A DNA stretch of 64,000 nt, taken from the NCBI RefSeq assembly GCF_031143425.1, contig NC_090447.1:134621106-134685105 (forward strand). The letters run 5' to 3'. The notes beneath the pieces were generated by a model, which ran no database searches, was not told the origin of the DNA, and was given only the letters and a program-made list of their open reading frames with translations. The stretch's first letter is position 1. Every line of letters starts with the position of its first letter. The position numbers and the translations under genes were made by a program. Below are positions 23,208 through 32,417 of the stretch, in pieces. Source of the stretch: Pleurodeles waltl (taxonomy: Eukaryota; Chordata; Amphibia; Caudata; Salamandridae).

Positions 23208-24241
23208 CTACATGATGATGTTGTTTGGGTTGTCAATATCTTCTTCCTCTGCCTCCTCTTCCTCACTGTCCACAGGCTCCACAGCTGCCACAATACCATC
23301 ATCAGGCCCATCCTCCTGCAGAAAAGGCACCTGGCATCGCAAAGCCAGGTTGTGCAACATGCAGCATGCCACGATTATCTGGCACACCTTCTTCGGTGAG
23401 TAGTATAGGGAGCCACCTGTTAGATGGAGGCCCCCGGAATCTGGCCTTCAGGAGGCCGAAAGTCTGCTCAATAATACGCCTAGTGCGCCCATGTGCCTCA
23501 TTGTAGCGTTCCTCTGCCCTTGTCCTGGCATTCCTCACTGGGGTCAGTAACCATGAGAGGCTAGGGTAACCAGAGTCACCTGCAAATGTCGAGGGAAATC
23601 TGTTAGGCACACACTAACCATTAGGGACAACCCCATACCCAGACACCTATTCATACTGTGTGGGGACCTTGAGCTCACCTATTAGCCACACCCGGTGCCT
23701 CTGGAGTTGGCCCATCACATAAGGGATGCTGCTATTCCTCAAAATGGAAGCGTCATGCACAGAGCCAGCATACTTGGCATTCACATGAGAGATGTACTGG
23801 TCTGCCAAACACACCATCTGTACATTCATAGAATGGTAGCTTTTTCGATTTCTGTACACCTGTTCATTTCTACGGGCCGACAAATGTCACATGTGTACCA
23901 TCAGTGGCACCAATTATGTTGGGGATATGTCCCAGGGCATAGAACTCAGCTTTCACTGTGAGCAAATCGTCCACCTGGGGGAATACGATGTAGCTGCGCA
24001 TGTGTTTCAGCAGGGCTGACAACACTCTGGTCAACACGTTAGAAAACATTGGCTGAGCTAGAGGGGGTATTCCTGTAGGATGGCGGATAGCTGACAATTG
24101 GGCACACAGGTCTTGGATTGTGGCACGATCAAGTCTGTAGGTGATAATAATGTGTCTGTCTTCCATTGTGGACAGGTCCACCAGGGGTCTGTACACCGGA
24201 GGATGATGCCATCTCATCATCTGCCCCAGCGGATGTGCCCT
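23208..24241 (-). pseudogene. Harbinger (HARBI1-type) DDE transposase, frameshifted
   Basis: DDE nuclease that would cut and rejoin the transposon ends. From the 5' side (minus strand), a possible acceptor CTCCTCCATAG at about 24,242 leads into MMRWHHPPVYRPL and a helical region (YRLDRATIQDLCAQL; PPLAQPMFSNVLTRVLSAL). First catalytic Asp in IGATDGTHV (about 23,898), second in GSVHDASILRNS (about 23,753), Glu in [14 protein letters not shown] (about 23,468); all three are present. An intron at 23,580-23,678 (GTGAGC...TTGCAG) joins WLIG to [13 protein letters not shown] in phase. The C-terminus has [18 protein letters not shown] and an acidic tail, ending at TAG 23,208-23,210. Two single-base frameshifts are visible, near 23,875 (after FVGP) and near 23,435 (before [12 protein letters not shown]), so this copy is inactive though recently decayed. 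It converges on Myb-like gene A. Confidence 0.85.
23580..23678 (-). other. intron of the Harbinger transposase
   Basis: 99-bp GT-AG intron on the minus strand. The spliced product restores the IGDSGYP motif that is well conserved in HARBI1-type transposases, which strongly supports these sites. Confidence 0.75.
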
Positions 24242-24690
24242 ATGGAGGAGAATGGTGAGCAGAGGGTCATGTACCGCATAGGTTGCACAAGTGTTTATTC
24301 TGTAATGTGAGTAAATCTGTGTGTGGCGTTGTCTGTCTGTATTTCTGCCAAAATGTGCTGTGACGCAGTTAGGTGCCATGCCTTGTGACCCTCTGAAATG
24401 GCAGCTGCCTGACCTGTAAGGAGGGACAAGGGGAAATGAGATAACTGCGCTGGCGTTGTGTAGCGTTGTGGTAGGCGGTCGAAGACCGCAGCGCAATTTA
24501 GCATTGGTTATCATTGGGCCCTATGGGTTCCAGGAGCCAATGACGATGTACGCCGGCGGTGACGATACGCACCGCTGCAGACGTGACCGCCATTTTCTAT
24601 CTGTTCACTCACTTGATACCTGACCTTCAACAGGAGAGGACCTACACTGCAAGTGCTGCTGTGACCTGTGTCTGGAAGCGACAATAGCTC
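24242..24690. promoter_or_regulatory. divergent intergenic region between transposase and Myb-like gene B
   Basis: About 450 bp separates the minus-strand transposase from the plus-strand Myb-like gene B. It contains inverted and direct CCAAT-type boxes near 24,500-24,545 and a GC-rich CGCCGGCGG segment at about 24,550. A shared bidirectional promoter is inferred from layout; no TATA box is obvious. The open frame across it may include untranslated or upstream exon sequence of the transposase. Confidence 0.3.
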
Positions 24691-26375
24691 GAGTGTTTGG
24701 GGAAAGGGCTCCTGCCTTCACTTCGGAGGAGTTGTAGAGACTAGTGAATGGGGTCCTCCCCCAGTACACGCTACTCTACGGTCCTCCCGACAAACAGGTG
24801 AGTACACTATGAGCATGATGCATGGGCCATCAAGGTAGGGAGTTGTGTGGATGGAAGATACATGTGGGGGGGCTGAGGCCTGCATGTGAGGATGGTGAGT
24901 ATGTGTGCGTCAGGGTATGGGTGGGAACTGGTGGGCGCTGACTATGATGGTTCGGACGGGAGAGTAATTTCCTTTCATCCTGTACCTTTCCTCCAGGTCA
25001 GCACCCACCAGAAGAAGGGCATTTGGCGTGCCATCTCCAAGGAAGTGCGGACCCTGGGGCTCTATCACAGATGGAGCACCCACTGCCGCAAGAGATGGGA
25101 GGACCTGTGCCGTTGGAGCAAGAAGACGGCGGAGGCCCAGCTGGGGATGGCCTCCCAACGTGGAAGGAGTGCCTGTCGCACCATTACCCTCTGATGTTCT
25201 GGATCCTGCCGGTGGCATATCCGGAGTTCGATGGGCGCTTGAGGGCATCACAGCAGCCACAAGGGGGTGAGTACAGTCTCATTCAGCTGACTGTGCGCGG
25301 TTTACAACGTGTCTGGGTGGGGGAGGTGGGCTGTGCGTTCCCCTAGGCCAGGGCGAACTTGGTAGGTGGGTCCCTTGTTAGGCAGGCTCTGAGGCACTCT
25401 AACCCAATAGTGGTAGTGGGCATCTACAACTAGTGGGTTCCAGGTGGGCAGTAAATGGTGTTAGGCATAGTCCCCCATGGGCAGGTGATTTTACTACTAA
25501 CTGCTAGTGCATGGCCTGGTGAATAGGGTTGCTCCCTGTGTGTTGTGTCCGCCAACGGTAGTGGTGTTGCTGGCATTGACCATGTGTCTCCTCTGTCTTC
25601 CCCTCCTTCTTGTTTTGTCACCCTGTCCTTGTGTGCATTAGCATCATCTGACAGAGGAGCAGAGGCACCGGAGATGGAGGGAACGGCATCCCACATGGCC
25701 CAAGAGGGTGAATCCACCGACGGTGAGGGCACCAGTGGGATGGAGAGTGAGGGGAGCTCCATGATGGGGACAGGAGGGGACCCCAGCGACAGCGAATCCT
25801 CCTCTGATGGGAGCTCCCTTGCGGTGGTGGGCACCTCTGTGCCCACCGCAACAACAGGTACAGCCGCCACCCCCGCTACCAGCACCGCCCTCTCAGCAGC
25901 CTCTCAGCGTGTTTCCCGAGCCCGCTCACCCAGGAGGGTCAGCATCTCCTTCGCCCCAGGCACCTCAGGCCCTGCCCCAGTCAGCCCTGCTGCCCTCAGT
26001 GAGGAGGCTATTGACCTCCTGAGATCCCTCACTGTTGGGCAGTCAACCATTCTGAATGTCATCCAGGGTGTCGAGAGGTATTTGCAGCAAACAAATGCAT
26101 ACCTGGAGGGCATTCATTCTGGTGTGGCAGCCCAACAGAGAACATTTCAGGCTCTGGCCTCAGCACTGATGGCAGTCATTGTCCCTGTGTCCAGCCTCCC
26201 CCCTCCACCTTCCACTACCCAGACCCAATCCCCTCTACCTCAGCCTATCCCAAACACACCATCAGACCAGCATGCACACACATCAACACACAAAAGTGGC
26301 TTAGGCAAACAAAAGCACCACACATCACACAAGCACTCACACAAGCACCATCCCCATACAGACACACCAACATAA
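24690..26375 (+). pseudogene. Harbinger Myb/SANT-like protein B, three exons, lightly damaged
   Basis: A second Myb-like gene, distinct from A. Exon 1 (to 24,797) encodes APAFTSEEL, a TAG at about 24,735 where Glu is expected, then RLVNGVLPQYTLLYGPPDKQ. GTGAGT at 24,798 and CTTTCCTCCAG at 24,996 bound a 199-bp intron. Exon 2 (24,997-25,266) continues VSTHQKKGIWRAISKEV, then STHCRKRWEDLCRWSKKTAEAQ, the DNA-recognition part, and after a 1-base deletion near 25,190 PVAYPEFDGRLRASQQPQG. Donor GTGAGT at 25,267 and acceptor GTGCATTAG at 25,641 match in phase. Exon 3 is acidic/Ser-rich, then helical (EEAIDLLRSLTVGQSTILNV; VERYLQQTNAYLEGI), then a Thr/His/Pro tail to the stop at 26,375. It resembles transposon-derived Myb/SANT-like (MSANTD-type) proteins. 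Inactive as it stands. Confidence 0.72.
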
Positions 26376-27480
26376 ACTGCCTCCACTGTGTCCCCCTCCT
26401 CCACATCCTCCACCTCCCTCCCAGTCTCGTCTCCACTCACACCTGCATGCACTACATCCTCAGCCACTATCTCCAGCAACAGGACCAATCACCACCCCCA
26501 CTACCATTCACACGTTACCCTGTGTCCTCTCCCAGTGTGTCTGTGAGCCCTCCTCCCAAAGTACACAAATGCAGGCACACACCCACTCAACAGCCATCCA
26601 CCTCACAAGAGCCTCCAACCCAGGCACCTTCACCCAAACTCAGCATACGTACACCTCCTACAACCACTACCTCTTCCTCAACTCCCAAACCCCCTCCATC
26701 TTCCCGTCCCAGTGTGTCCAAACAAATTTACCTAGCTACCCTTGAGCTCTTCCCTACATCTCCCCCCGTCCTTCTCCCAGGGCCAAGATGTCTAGATCCT
26801 AGCCCAGCACCTCAGCCACCAAATCTGCATCGGCTGTGGTCCCTGCTACTCTAGTACGGTCAAAGGGGGCACCCGTCAGAGCTGCCAGTGTGCCACCGAC
26901 AGAAAAGAAGGACCACCCTATTCCACCACCCACAAAGCTCAAAAAGGGACCGGCTTCAAGCAGGGGACAGTCACACCACCCACCCAGCAAGGCCTCGCAC
27001 AAACACAGAGTGGACAGTGCCAAGGTCCCAGCAGTGGCTGTCAAGATGGGGAAGGGGCAAGAGCCAAATGGCACATCTCCTCTGGGCACGATTTCATCTG
27101 GGGATGGGCTGGTGACCACCATGCACCCCAGACACCACCGCCGCTCCGACTGCCACCTGCACCGCTACCTGCACTGCCGCTGCCACAACGTCAGTCTGCA
27201 GCATCCTCCCCAAGGATCAGCCATCCGAGGCTGCCGGAGACGGTATGGTGTCTCCATCCACCATAACAGTCACTTGCACTACGGCCAGCACTGGCAGCAT
27301 CTCCGCCGCAGCCACCGCCGCCTGCACCACCATCAGCCCTGCCACGTGCACAGCCGATGCCACTCTGTCAGACGTCAGACCCATCCCCAGTGTGCAGCCA
27401 TCAGAGTCTGCAGGTGACGTCCTGGACCCTGGACACGCCACTTGAGACACCACCTCCAGCACTGACATGAACCAGAAATT
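26376..27480 (+). other. Pro/Ser-rich decayed coding-like or 3' region after Myb-like gene B
   Basis: C-rich, with long open frames (26,447-26,854 and 26,836-27,417) that translate to low-complexity Pro/Thr/His/Ser text. It could be frameshifted continuation of the Myb-like B tail or its 3' untranslated region. No domain is recognisable. Confidence 0.35.
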
Positions 27481-27607
27481 GTCAGCCTAATGCGCCGCAG
27501 GATGGAGTGTGGGTCTGCCTCCATGGAGTATCATGCTACCTGTTCCGGGTACATCGCGTAGCTGTGACACACAGGTGAGACGAAGTCAACATGCCACACC
27601 CCAGGTG

Positions 27608-27950
27608 CAGTATCACTGGGCACAAAGCCCCCTCCAGAACCAGTGGAGAAAAACATCCACTCACACAGTCTTTGGCAGGATGAAGCACTCTGGGCACAAA
27701 GCCCCCTCCAGAACCAGTGGAGACAAACATCCACTAACACAGTCCTTGGCAGGATGAAGCACTCTGGGCACAACGCCCCCTCCAGAACAAGTGGAGAAAA
27801 ACATTCACTAACACAGTCCTTGGCAGGATGAAGCACTCTGGGCACAAAGCCCCCTCCAGAACCAGTGGAGAAAAACATCCACTCACACAGTCCTTGACAG
27901 GATGAAGCACTCTGGGCACAAAGCCCCCTCCAGAACCAGTGGAACATGTC
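27608..27950. repeat. minisatellite, 74-bp unit, about 4.6 copies
   Basis: GGGCACAAAG or its variants begin at 27,618, 27,692, 27,766, 27,840 and 27,914, exactly 74 bp apart. The units contain CCCCCTCCAGAACCAGTGGA and TGGCAGGATGAAGCACTC. Copies are about 95% identical, so the amplification is recent. Confidence 0.95.
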
Positions 27951-28255
27951 ACCAACTTGAGAGATTGTAGCTTTGCACTCCCCAGGAGCAAGCAGTGGGC
28001 AACCCACCCACTTGAGAGACTTGAGAGACTGGCTTTGCACTCCCCAGGAGCAAGCAGTGGGCAACCCACCAACTTGAGAGACTTGAGAGACTGTGGCTTT
28101 GCACTCCTCAGGAGCAAGCAGTGGGCAACCCACCGACTTGAGAGACTTCAGAGACTGTGGCTTTGCACTCCCCAGGACCAAGCAGTTGGCAACCCACCCA
28201 CTTGAGAGACTTGAGAGACTGTGGCTTTGCACTCCCCAGGAGCAAGCAGTGGCCA
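27951..28255. repeat. minisatellite, 64-bp unit, about five copies
   Basis: GCAAGCAGTG or variants start at 27,988, 28,050, 28,114, 28,178 and 28,242, so spacing is 64 bp with one 62-bp unit. Units contain CTTGAGAGACTTGAGAGACT and TTTGCACTCCCCAGGA. It directly abuts the 74-bp array but its unit is unrelated. Confidence 0.95.
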
Positions 28256-28603
28256 TGGAGCCCCCTCGAGGAGCAGTGGCTTCGTACCATCATCCGGCTG
28301 AGGTACCTCCTCCCCTTCCCCTTGAGGTGACTGTTTTTATTTCGACCTGATGCCCCTGCAGTGTTCTCTCCGTTTTGAGGCAGGTGTCATGTGTGGGCTT
28401 TGCCCATGCTTTTTGGGACCACTGGTCCACGGACATTTCATGGGACAGTGTACGGACTTGTGTACTGGCTGTAAATATTTGTGTATACTGATTATTTACT
28501 GTTCTCTTGGGCTATCTGATTGTTCGAATATTACACTAGTTAAACATATTTCATTTGGTCCTTGCGTTCTTCCAGGAGGTGACAGGGTGTATCTGTGATG
28601 TTA

Positions 28604-28660
28604 TTGGATATGTGTGTGTGTGTGTTGTTGTTGTGTTGCGTTTTGCATGTGTGTGTCACT
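28604..28660. repeat. (TG)n microsatellite followed by TTG-rich tract
   Basis: A GTGTGTGTGTGTG run followed by TTGTTGTTGTG. A short GCC trinucleotide tract lies nearby at about 28,707-28,722. Confidence 0.8.
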
Positions 28661-28869
28661 CTCTTTTCCATCCTCCCCTGTGTGCTAGGTGCAGTACTCA
28701 CTGTGGTCGTCGCCGCCGCCGCCTTCTTTCCACTTCGTGGTGTATTAAGAGATACAGCAACATGGGCAGGACATGTGGTTCAGGCTCCATGGTGTCCTGG
28801 TTCTTTGTTGAGTGTCGTGAGGTGAGTGGTTTCCCTTCCAAAGACTGTTTCTGCCGTGTTTTTGATGGT

Positions 28870-29115
28870 GTTGGTACCGCCCCGGAAAAGCTGGCGGATT
28901 GGTGCCTTGTAATAGTGTGGGCGGTACATTGTGTTCCGCCTCTCTGTTGGCGGTTACCGCTGCGGTGTTTGTTGCCACCGTGGCAGTCGGAGTGTTAAAG
29001 TGGCTGTCTGTGTTGGCGGTTTCCACCATGGTCGTGATTTCGTTTTTTTGACCGCCGGCCTGTTAGCCGTATTACCGCTGCTTTATCACCGAACGCCAGG
29101 GTTGTAATGAGGGCC
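28870..29115. repeat. right subterminal region and terminus of the large Harbinger element
   Basis: GGCGGT and ACCGCC words alternate through this stretch, as in the left subterminal regions at 44,300 and 63,800. It ends in GTTGTAATGAGGGCC. The words are candidate Myb-like protein binding sites by analogy with known Harbinger biology; that is inference. Confidence 0.6.
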
Positions 29116-30193
29116 ATAGTTAGATGTCATTGCTGCATGGTCAAAGACAACAGATCTACATGTTTTCACCCATTCCCAAACCACAACATTTTAATTTCAT
29201 GCACAGACATGTGTGTGACATAGACAGGTGTGTAATAGTCCACATGTCATCACTATGTACAGAGTCACATTCATCATGCCTTATCTACATAAGACATGAT
29301 CCACTGAAGTGTCTCCAAATTGATTCGCTAATGCTAAGGGACATCGCTAAGGGTGACACATGTTGACATATGCCCTGGCTGCATTCCATGTATTGAAAAT
29401 GCACACACTTCCTCAAGCTGCCCACAGCACATCGGGTGACATGTGTTCCCTGGTGCTAACCGGAAATTGTCCGACAGTGATGTTAGGGACAGTGCTCAGT
29501 GTTGGTAAATACCATTCCAGTATTCAGAAATCTTTGTGTCAACATTTGTCTCTGAAATGACTTTTGTGGGTTGTGATGGCATTTGAGCCCTGACATCTGT
29601 CAACCACTGACACAATGGGTCGCGGTAACCACACCAAATGTCACCTGCACCACCAGAGCAACATGTCTGATGGGTTTATGTGGCACAGTGTGCCTGGCCA
29701 TAAGCACAAGGCTGGTGATGCATCAGAGTCATACGTCACCAAAAGGGAACCATCACAGTGGCCCAATGGGAATGAAATACCTTATTTATCTACATTGTTT
29801 GCTACCTATGTGTGCTACTTTCTACATCATACATAGACAAAGGTCTACACCACTGATGATTGTGAATAGGCCATAAGTTGACCCTTCCTGCACATGTCCA
29901 CTCGTCCCTGCCAACCATGCACCCTTGCACCAGAACACAAGGATGCCTACATTGCTGCTCATCAGCAATTTGTGGATCAGCAATTTGTGGGTTAGCACAG
30001 GGGACAAGTACAGGAATGTGTTGTTAAGTCATGTGTACGGTGCATTGCTGTACTTGTCATTGATGTTGTTTGGTGCAGCAACAAGACTTGCAGCCATGCC
30101 CTGTGTCCTATCTTAGTGAAGGAGGCCCCATGGCTAGCAGACATCTACGTGCAAATGCAATACAGTAATCAGTCATAAAGATTGTGTACTTAC
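29116..30193. other. TG/CA-rich non-coding DNA, probably intron of the 30.2-kb gene
   Basis: ACATGT-type composition like 18.5-20.6 and 59.6-62 kb. It lies downstream of the GTAAGT donor at 30,193 on the minus strand, as 62,998 onward does for the plus-strand copy. No exon is recognisable. Confidence 0.4.
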
Positions 30194-30470
30194 CAACAGT
30201 TCCACAGACCTCTATCCCGAGGTAGTCCAGGAGCCCAGGAGATAATGTCTGCCCATCAATGCTTGAGTTGATGAGTCATCCGCTCCAGCTCAAACATCCG
30301 CTGCATGTGGAATAGGACCATCCCCTACCACAGCTTGCATGCCTCGGTCCTGTACCCCTGGACAACTTGCACACCCATAGGCCCATATTTGGCAGGTAGT
30401 GGGTGACCAGCCAGATGAAGCCCCCCAACTCCTCCATACTCATGCCACGGGCTCGTCCCTTCCCCAACAT
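30194..30470 (-). pseudogene. Harbinger-type Myb-like protein C, first exon (minus copy), decayed
   Basis: Starts MLGKGRARGMSMEELGGFIW, then LVTHYLPNM; after frame changes it continues MFELERMTHQLKH and WADIIS, followed by LLDYLGIEV-like sequence and a GTAAGT donor at 30,193-30,188. The exon at 62,712-62,997 (+) has the same start (MSGKGW...ADELGGVIGLVQHYL), the same HQLKH motif and the same GTAAGT position, so the two are copies of one family. The helical content and the HQLKxxWADL-type segment suggest a Myb/SANT-like DNA-binding domain, but this is weaker than for genes A and B. Stops and shifts make it non-functional. Confidence 0.55.
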
Positions 30471-31000
30471 GCCCCAAACCTACAATTAACCTAATAAAAA
30501 ATAATTCCAAACTACCTCAGCTACCCCAATGGAATAATCTACAAATTATCAAAGGAACAGCTAACAATACACAGTTAATTACAACAAAATATACAAATAG
30601 ACACAACAAGACAGACGTTAGGGGCACAAAAGAGACAGATGACAGCACAAAAGACTCCTGAAACAGCACTGCACAACATAAGTCCTGCACCACACAACCT
30701 CTCCCAAGCACAGACTCAAAGCCTGTGTGTGTAAGAGAAAGTGAAAGTAACTTTACAGTTCCTGGTTTGCAACATGGCTGATACATTGTAACTCTTCCTG
30801 GGATGATACAGCACATTTAGAGTCAATGCATCATTTTTTTTAACAATTCACACCAATGTATGGATGTTTTAGGACACATGATGAAGCACCATGAGGAAGT
30901 TCCAATGCGTTGCATAGGATGCGTCAATTTGTAGCATACGCAATGGCTGAAAAAACATGCATTGGGACAATGCGTCATTTTTTTGTCACCATGACTGAAA
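30471..31000 (-). promoter_or_regulatory. upstream region of Myb-like gene C (minus copy)
   Basis: On the minus strand this contains a GTTACTTTCACTTTCTCT-type block also found as TTCACTTTAACTTTCACTTC at 62,450-62,470, about 250 bp before the plus-strand copy's ATG. Farther out are ATGCGTCATTTTTTTG-like words, also present near 62,090-62,240. Shared flanks indicate that both copies retain the element's 5' region; a promoter role is inferred. Confidence 0.4.
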
Positions 31001-31569
31001 TATGTGGATATGTGTATGGTGTCATTTGTAATTTTATTTTATAGTCATATGGATTGCTGTGTTGCTTGTGAATAGTTGTGTGAAACACTCTCCTATCTTC
31101 CCATGTGTCCAGTGTATGCCTTGTAAAAGTACATGGGTGAAAGTTCATGTGTTACAAGGAACAAACCATGCATAGGGCTCATTTCCTATGCTTTGTAGAC
31201 ACTCCACTTTGAAGGGTTGCCTTATGTGTTTGCATCTGAGTCCATTGTTTAGTTTACCCCAGGGATGTAAGGACTTGCCTGGAATGTGAGCCGCACTCCC
31301 ACAACTAGGACAGTTCAGATGACTGTCAATATGTGCTGTGTCCCAAAGTGCAGATGGCAAGCTGTAAGGCAATTTGGAGGGGGAAGCAGTCTCCAATGCA
31401 GGCAAGTATTGTGATAGTGCACACATGTGAAGTGATATGTGAATGGTGCAATTTGCTCATGTTCCCCCATCCAGGGGTCTCCCATCAGGGGTACACTGCC
31501 ATTTTGGCTCTGGAGATTGACTCTGCACCTGGCATCACATTTTACGTACAGCGTACATGCTTAACTTCC
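31001..31569. other. unassigned non-coding DNA
   Basis: A minus-strand open frame at 31,145-31,426 encodes one CPSCG motif and a Lys/His-rich stretch, which resembles a zinc-ribbon-like fragment. With no second clear Cys pair or family match I do not call a gene. Confidence 0.35.
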
Positions 31570-31785
31570 TTGTCCTATTATCTAATAGGGACTTATAAGT
31601 ACTTCGATTCCCCCTTGCCTGATCATCTACTAGAGACTTATGGGTACTTTGATTTCCCCATCCCAATCATCTGCTAGGGACTAATAGGTAGTGTGATTCC
31701 CCCTTGCCATAATATCTACTGAGGACTCATATGGAGTTTGATTCCTCCTTGCCTTATGACCAAGTAGGGACTTACAGGAGTCTTT
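31570..31785. repeat. degenerate minisatellite, unit about 46 bp
   Basis: GATTCCCCCTTGCC or variants recur at about 31,604, 31,650, 31,697 and 31,740, each followed by ATCTACTAGGGACTTAT-like sequence. About 4.5 copies, 80-90% alike. Confidence 0.8.
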
Positions 31786-32417
31786 CATTGGCAATTGTAC
31801 TTGTACCACTTCAGCATACACCTTTTGTTCTGAGTAGTAGCCCTGGGCCTGGTTAGCAGACCCCAGGTACAGCCAAGGTCAGTCACCACCATTTTCAGTC
31901 AGTCAACCTTTGTTGTATACGCAAACAGGATGACTCCCACACACTGTGAATGCACAGGTAATTTGGCTACACACTAGTTGTGATTATATGTGTTATTTTA
32001 CATAGATACATTTTTTCTTGTTGCCATGCTCTTCTGTCATTCAAGCATGTACCATACACAACTAGCATTTGTTACTTCAGTAATGTTGCTGCTATTGATG
32101 GAACATTTTGTGCTTGCTCCCCATGTTCCCCATACTCATTGACCAGTCCTTCATGTTCCTCATTGTCATTGGGCCATGGGGGATTATGCCCTACTCATGT
32201 ATACTCAGCACACTAGTATTGGTTTTGTTGCTACTGGTGACAAGAAGGGTAATTTCTCCCCAAACATATCCTGACTCTTGAAGTAATACTTGTATACTCT
32301 GGAAGGTGGCTATGCATGGCATTGTAAATATTGACTGGCACATTGTGCCACCAGAGCATCCAAAAATGTTGCTCCAGTGGGCAGTGTAACTCTATGGCCT
32401 AGTAACTAAGACCTTTA
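31786..32417. other. unassigned non-coding DNA
   Basis: No recognisable domain, tandem repeat or terminus. It may be interior of the minus-strand Harbinger remnant whose transposase lies at 33.6-34.2 kb, separated by the family B insertion. Confidence 0.35.

Larger units (their letters stand above)
20693..29115. mobile_element. large Harbinger-type DNA transposon carrying three genes
   Basis: The right end reads GTTGTAATGAGGGCC at 29,101-29,115, and its reverse complement continues GCGGTAATACGGCTAACAGG, closely matching the left end of the family A element at 44,278 (GCGGTAATACCGCCAACAGG). The left end is proposed at GGGTATTATGACCC, about 20,693, followed by a GCCAACAGG block at about 20,800. 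Inside are Myb-like gene A (+), a DDE transposase (-), Myb-like gene B (+) and two minisatellites. The bases after the right end are ATA; I could not confirm a matching left duplication. Vertebrate Harbingers usually carry one transposase and one Myb-like gene, so a nested or fused pair of elements is an alternative. Confidence 0.6.

Noticed and set aside
27608..28255. CRISPR-like array of regularly spaced repeats
   Set aside because: Whole units are repeated with no unique spacers, there are no cas genes, and the context is vertebrate transposon DNA.
27531..28256. 241-residue minus-strand open frame with repeating SLKSL and CSWGVQ-like motifs
   Set aside because: It is a translation of the 64-bp and 74-bp minisatellites; unit lengths are not multiples of three, and the pattern shifts frame between units.
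28555..28998. 147-residue plus-strand open frame with Cys/Val-rich sequence
   Set aside because: It crosses a TG microsatellite and a GCC tract and lies in the subterminal part of the Harbinger element; no domain.
31145..31426. Minus-strand open frame with a CPSCG motif, possibly a zinc-ribbon protein
   Set aside because: Only one clear Cys pair and no family I recognise; short enough to be chance.
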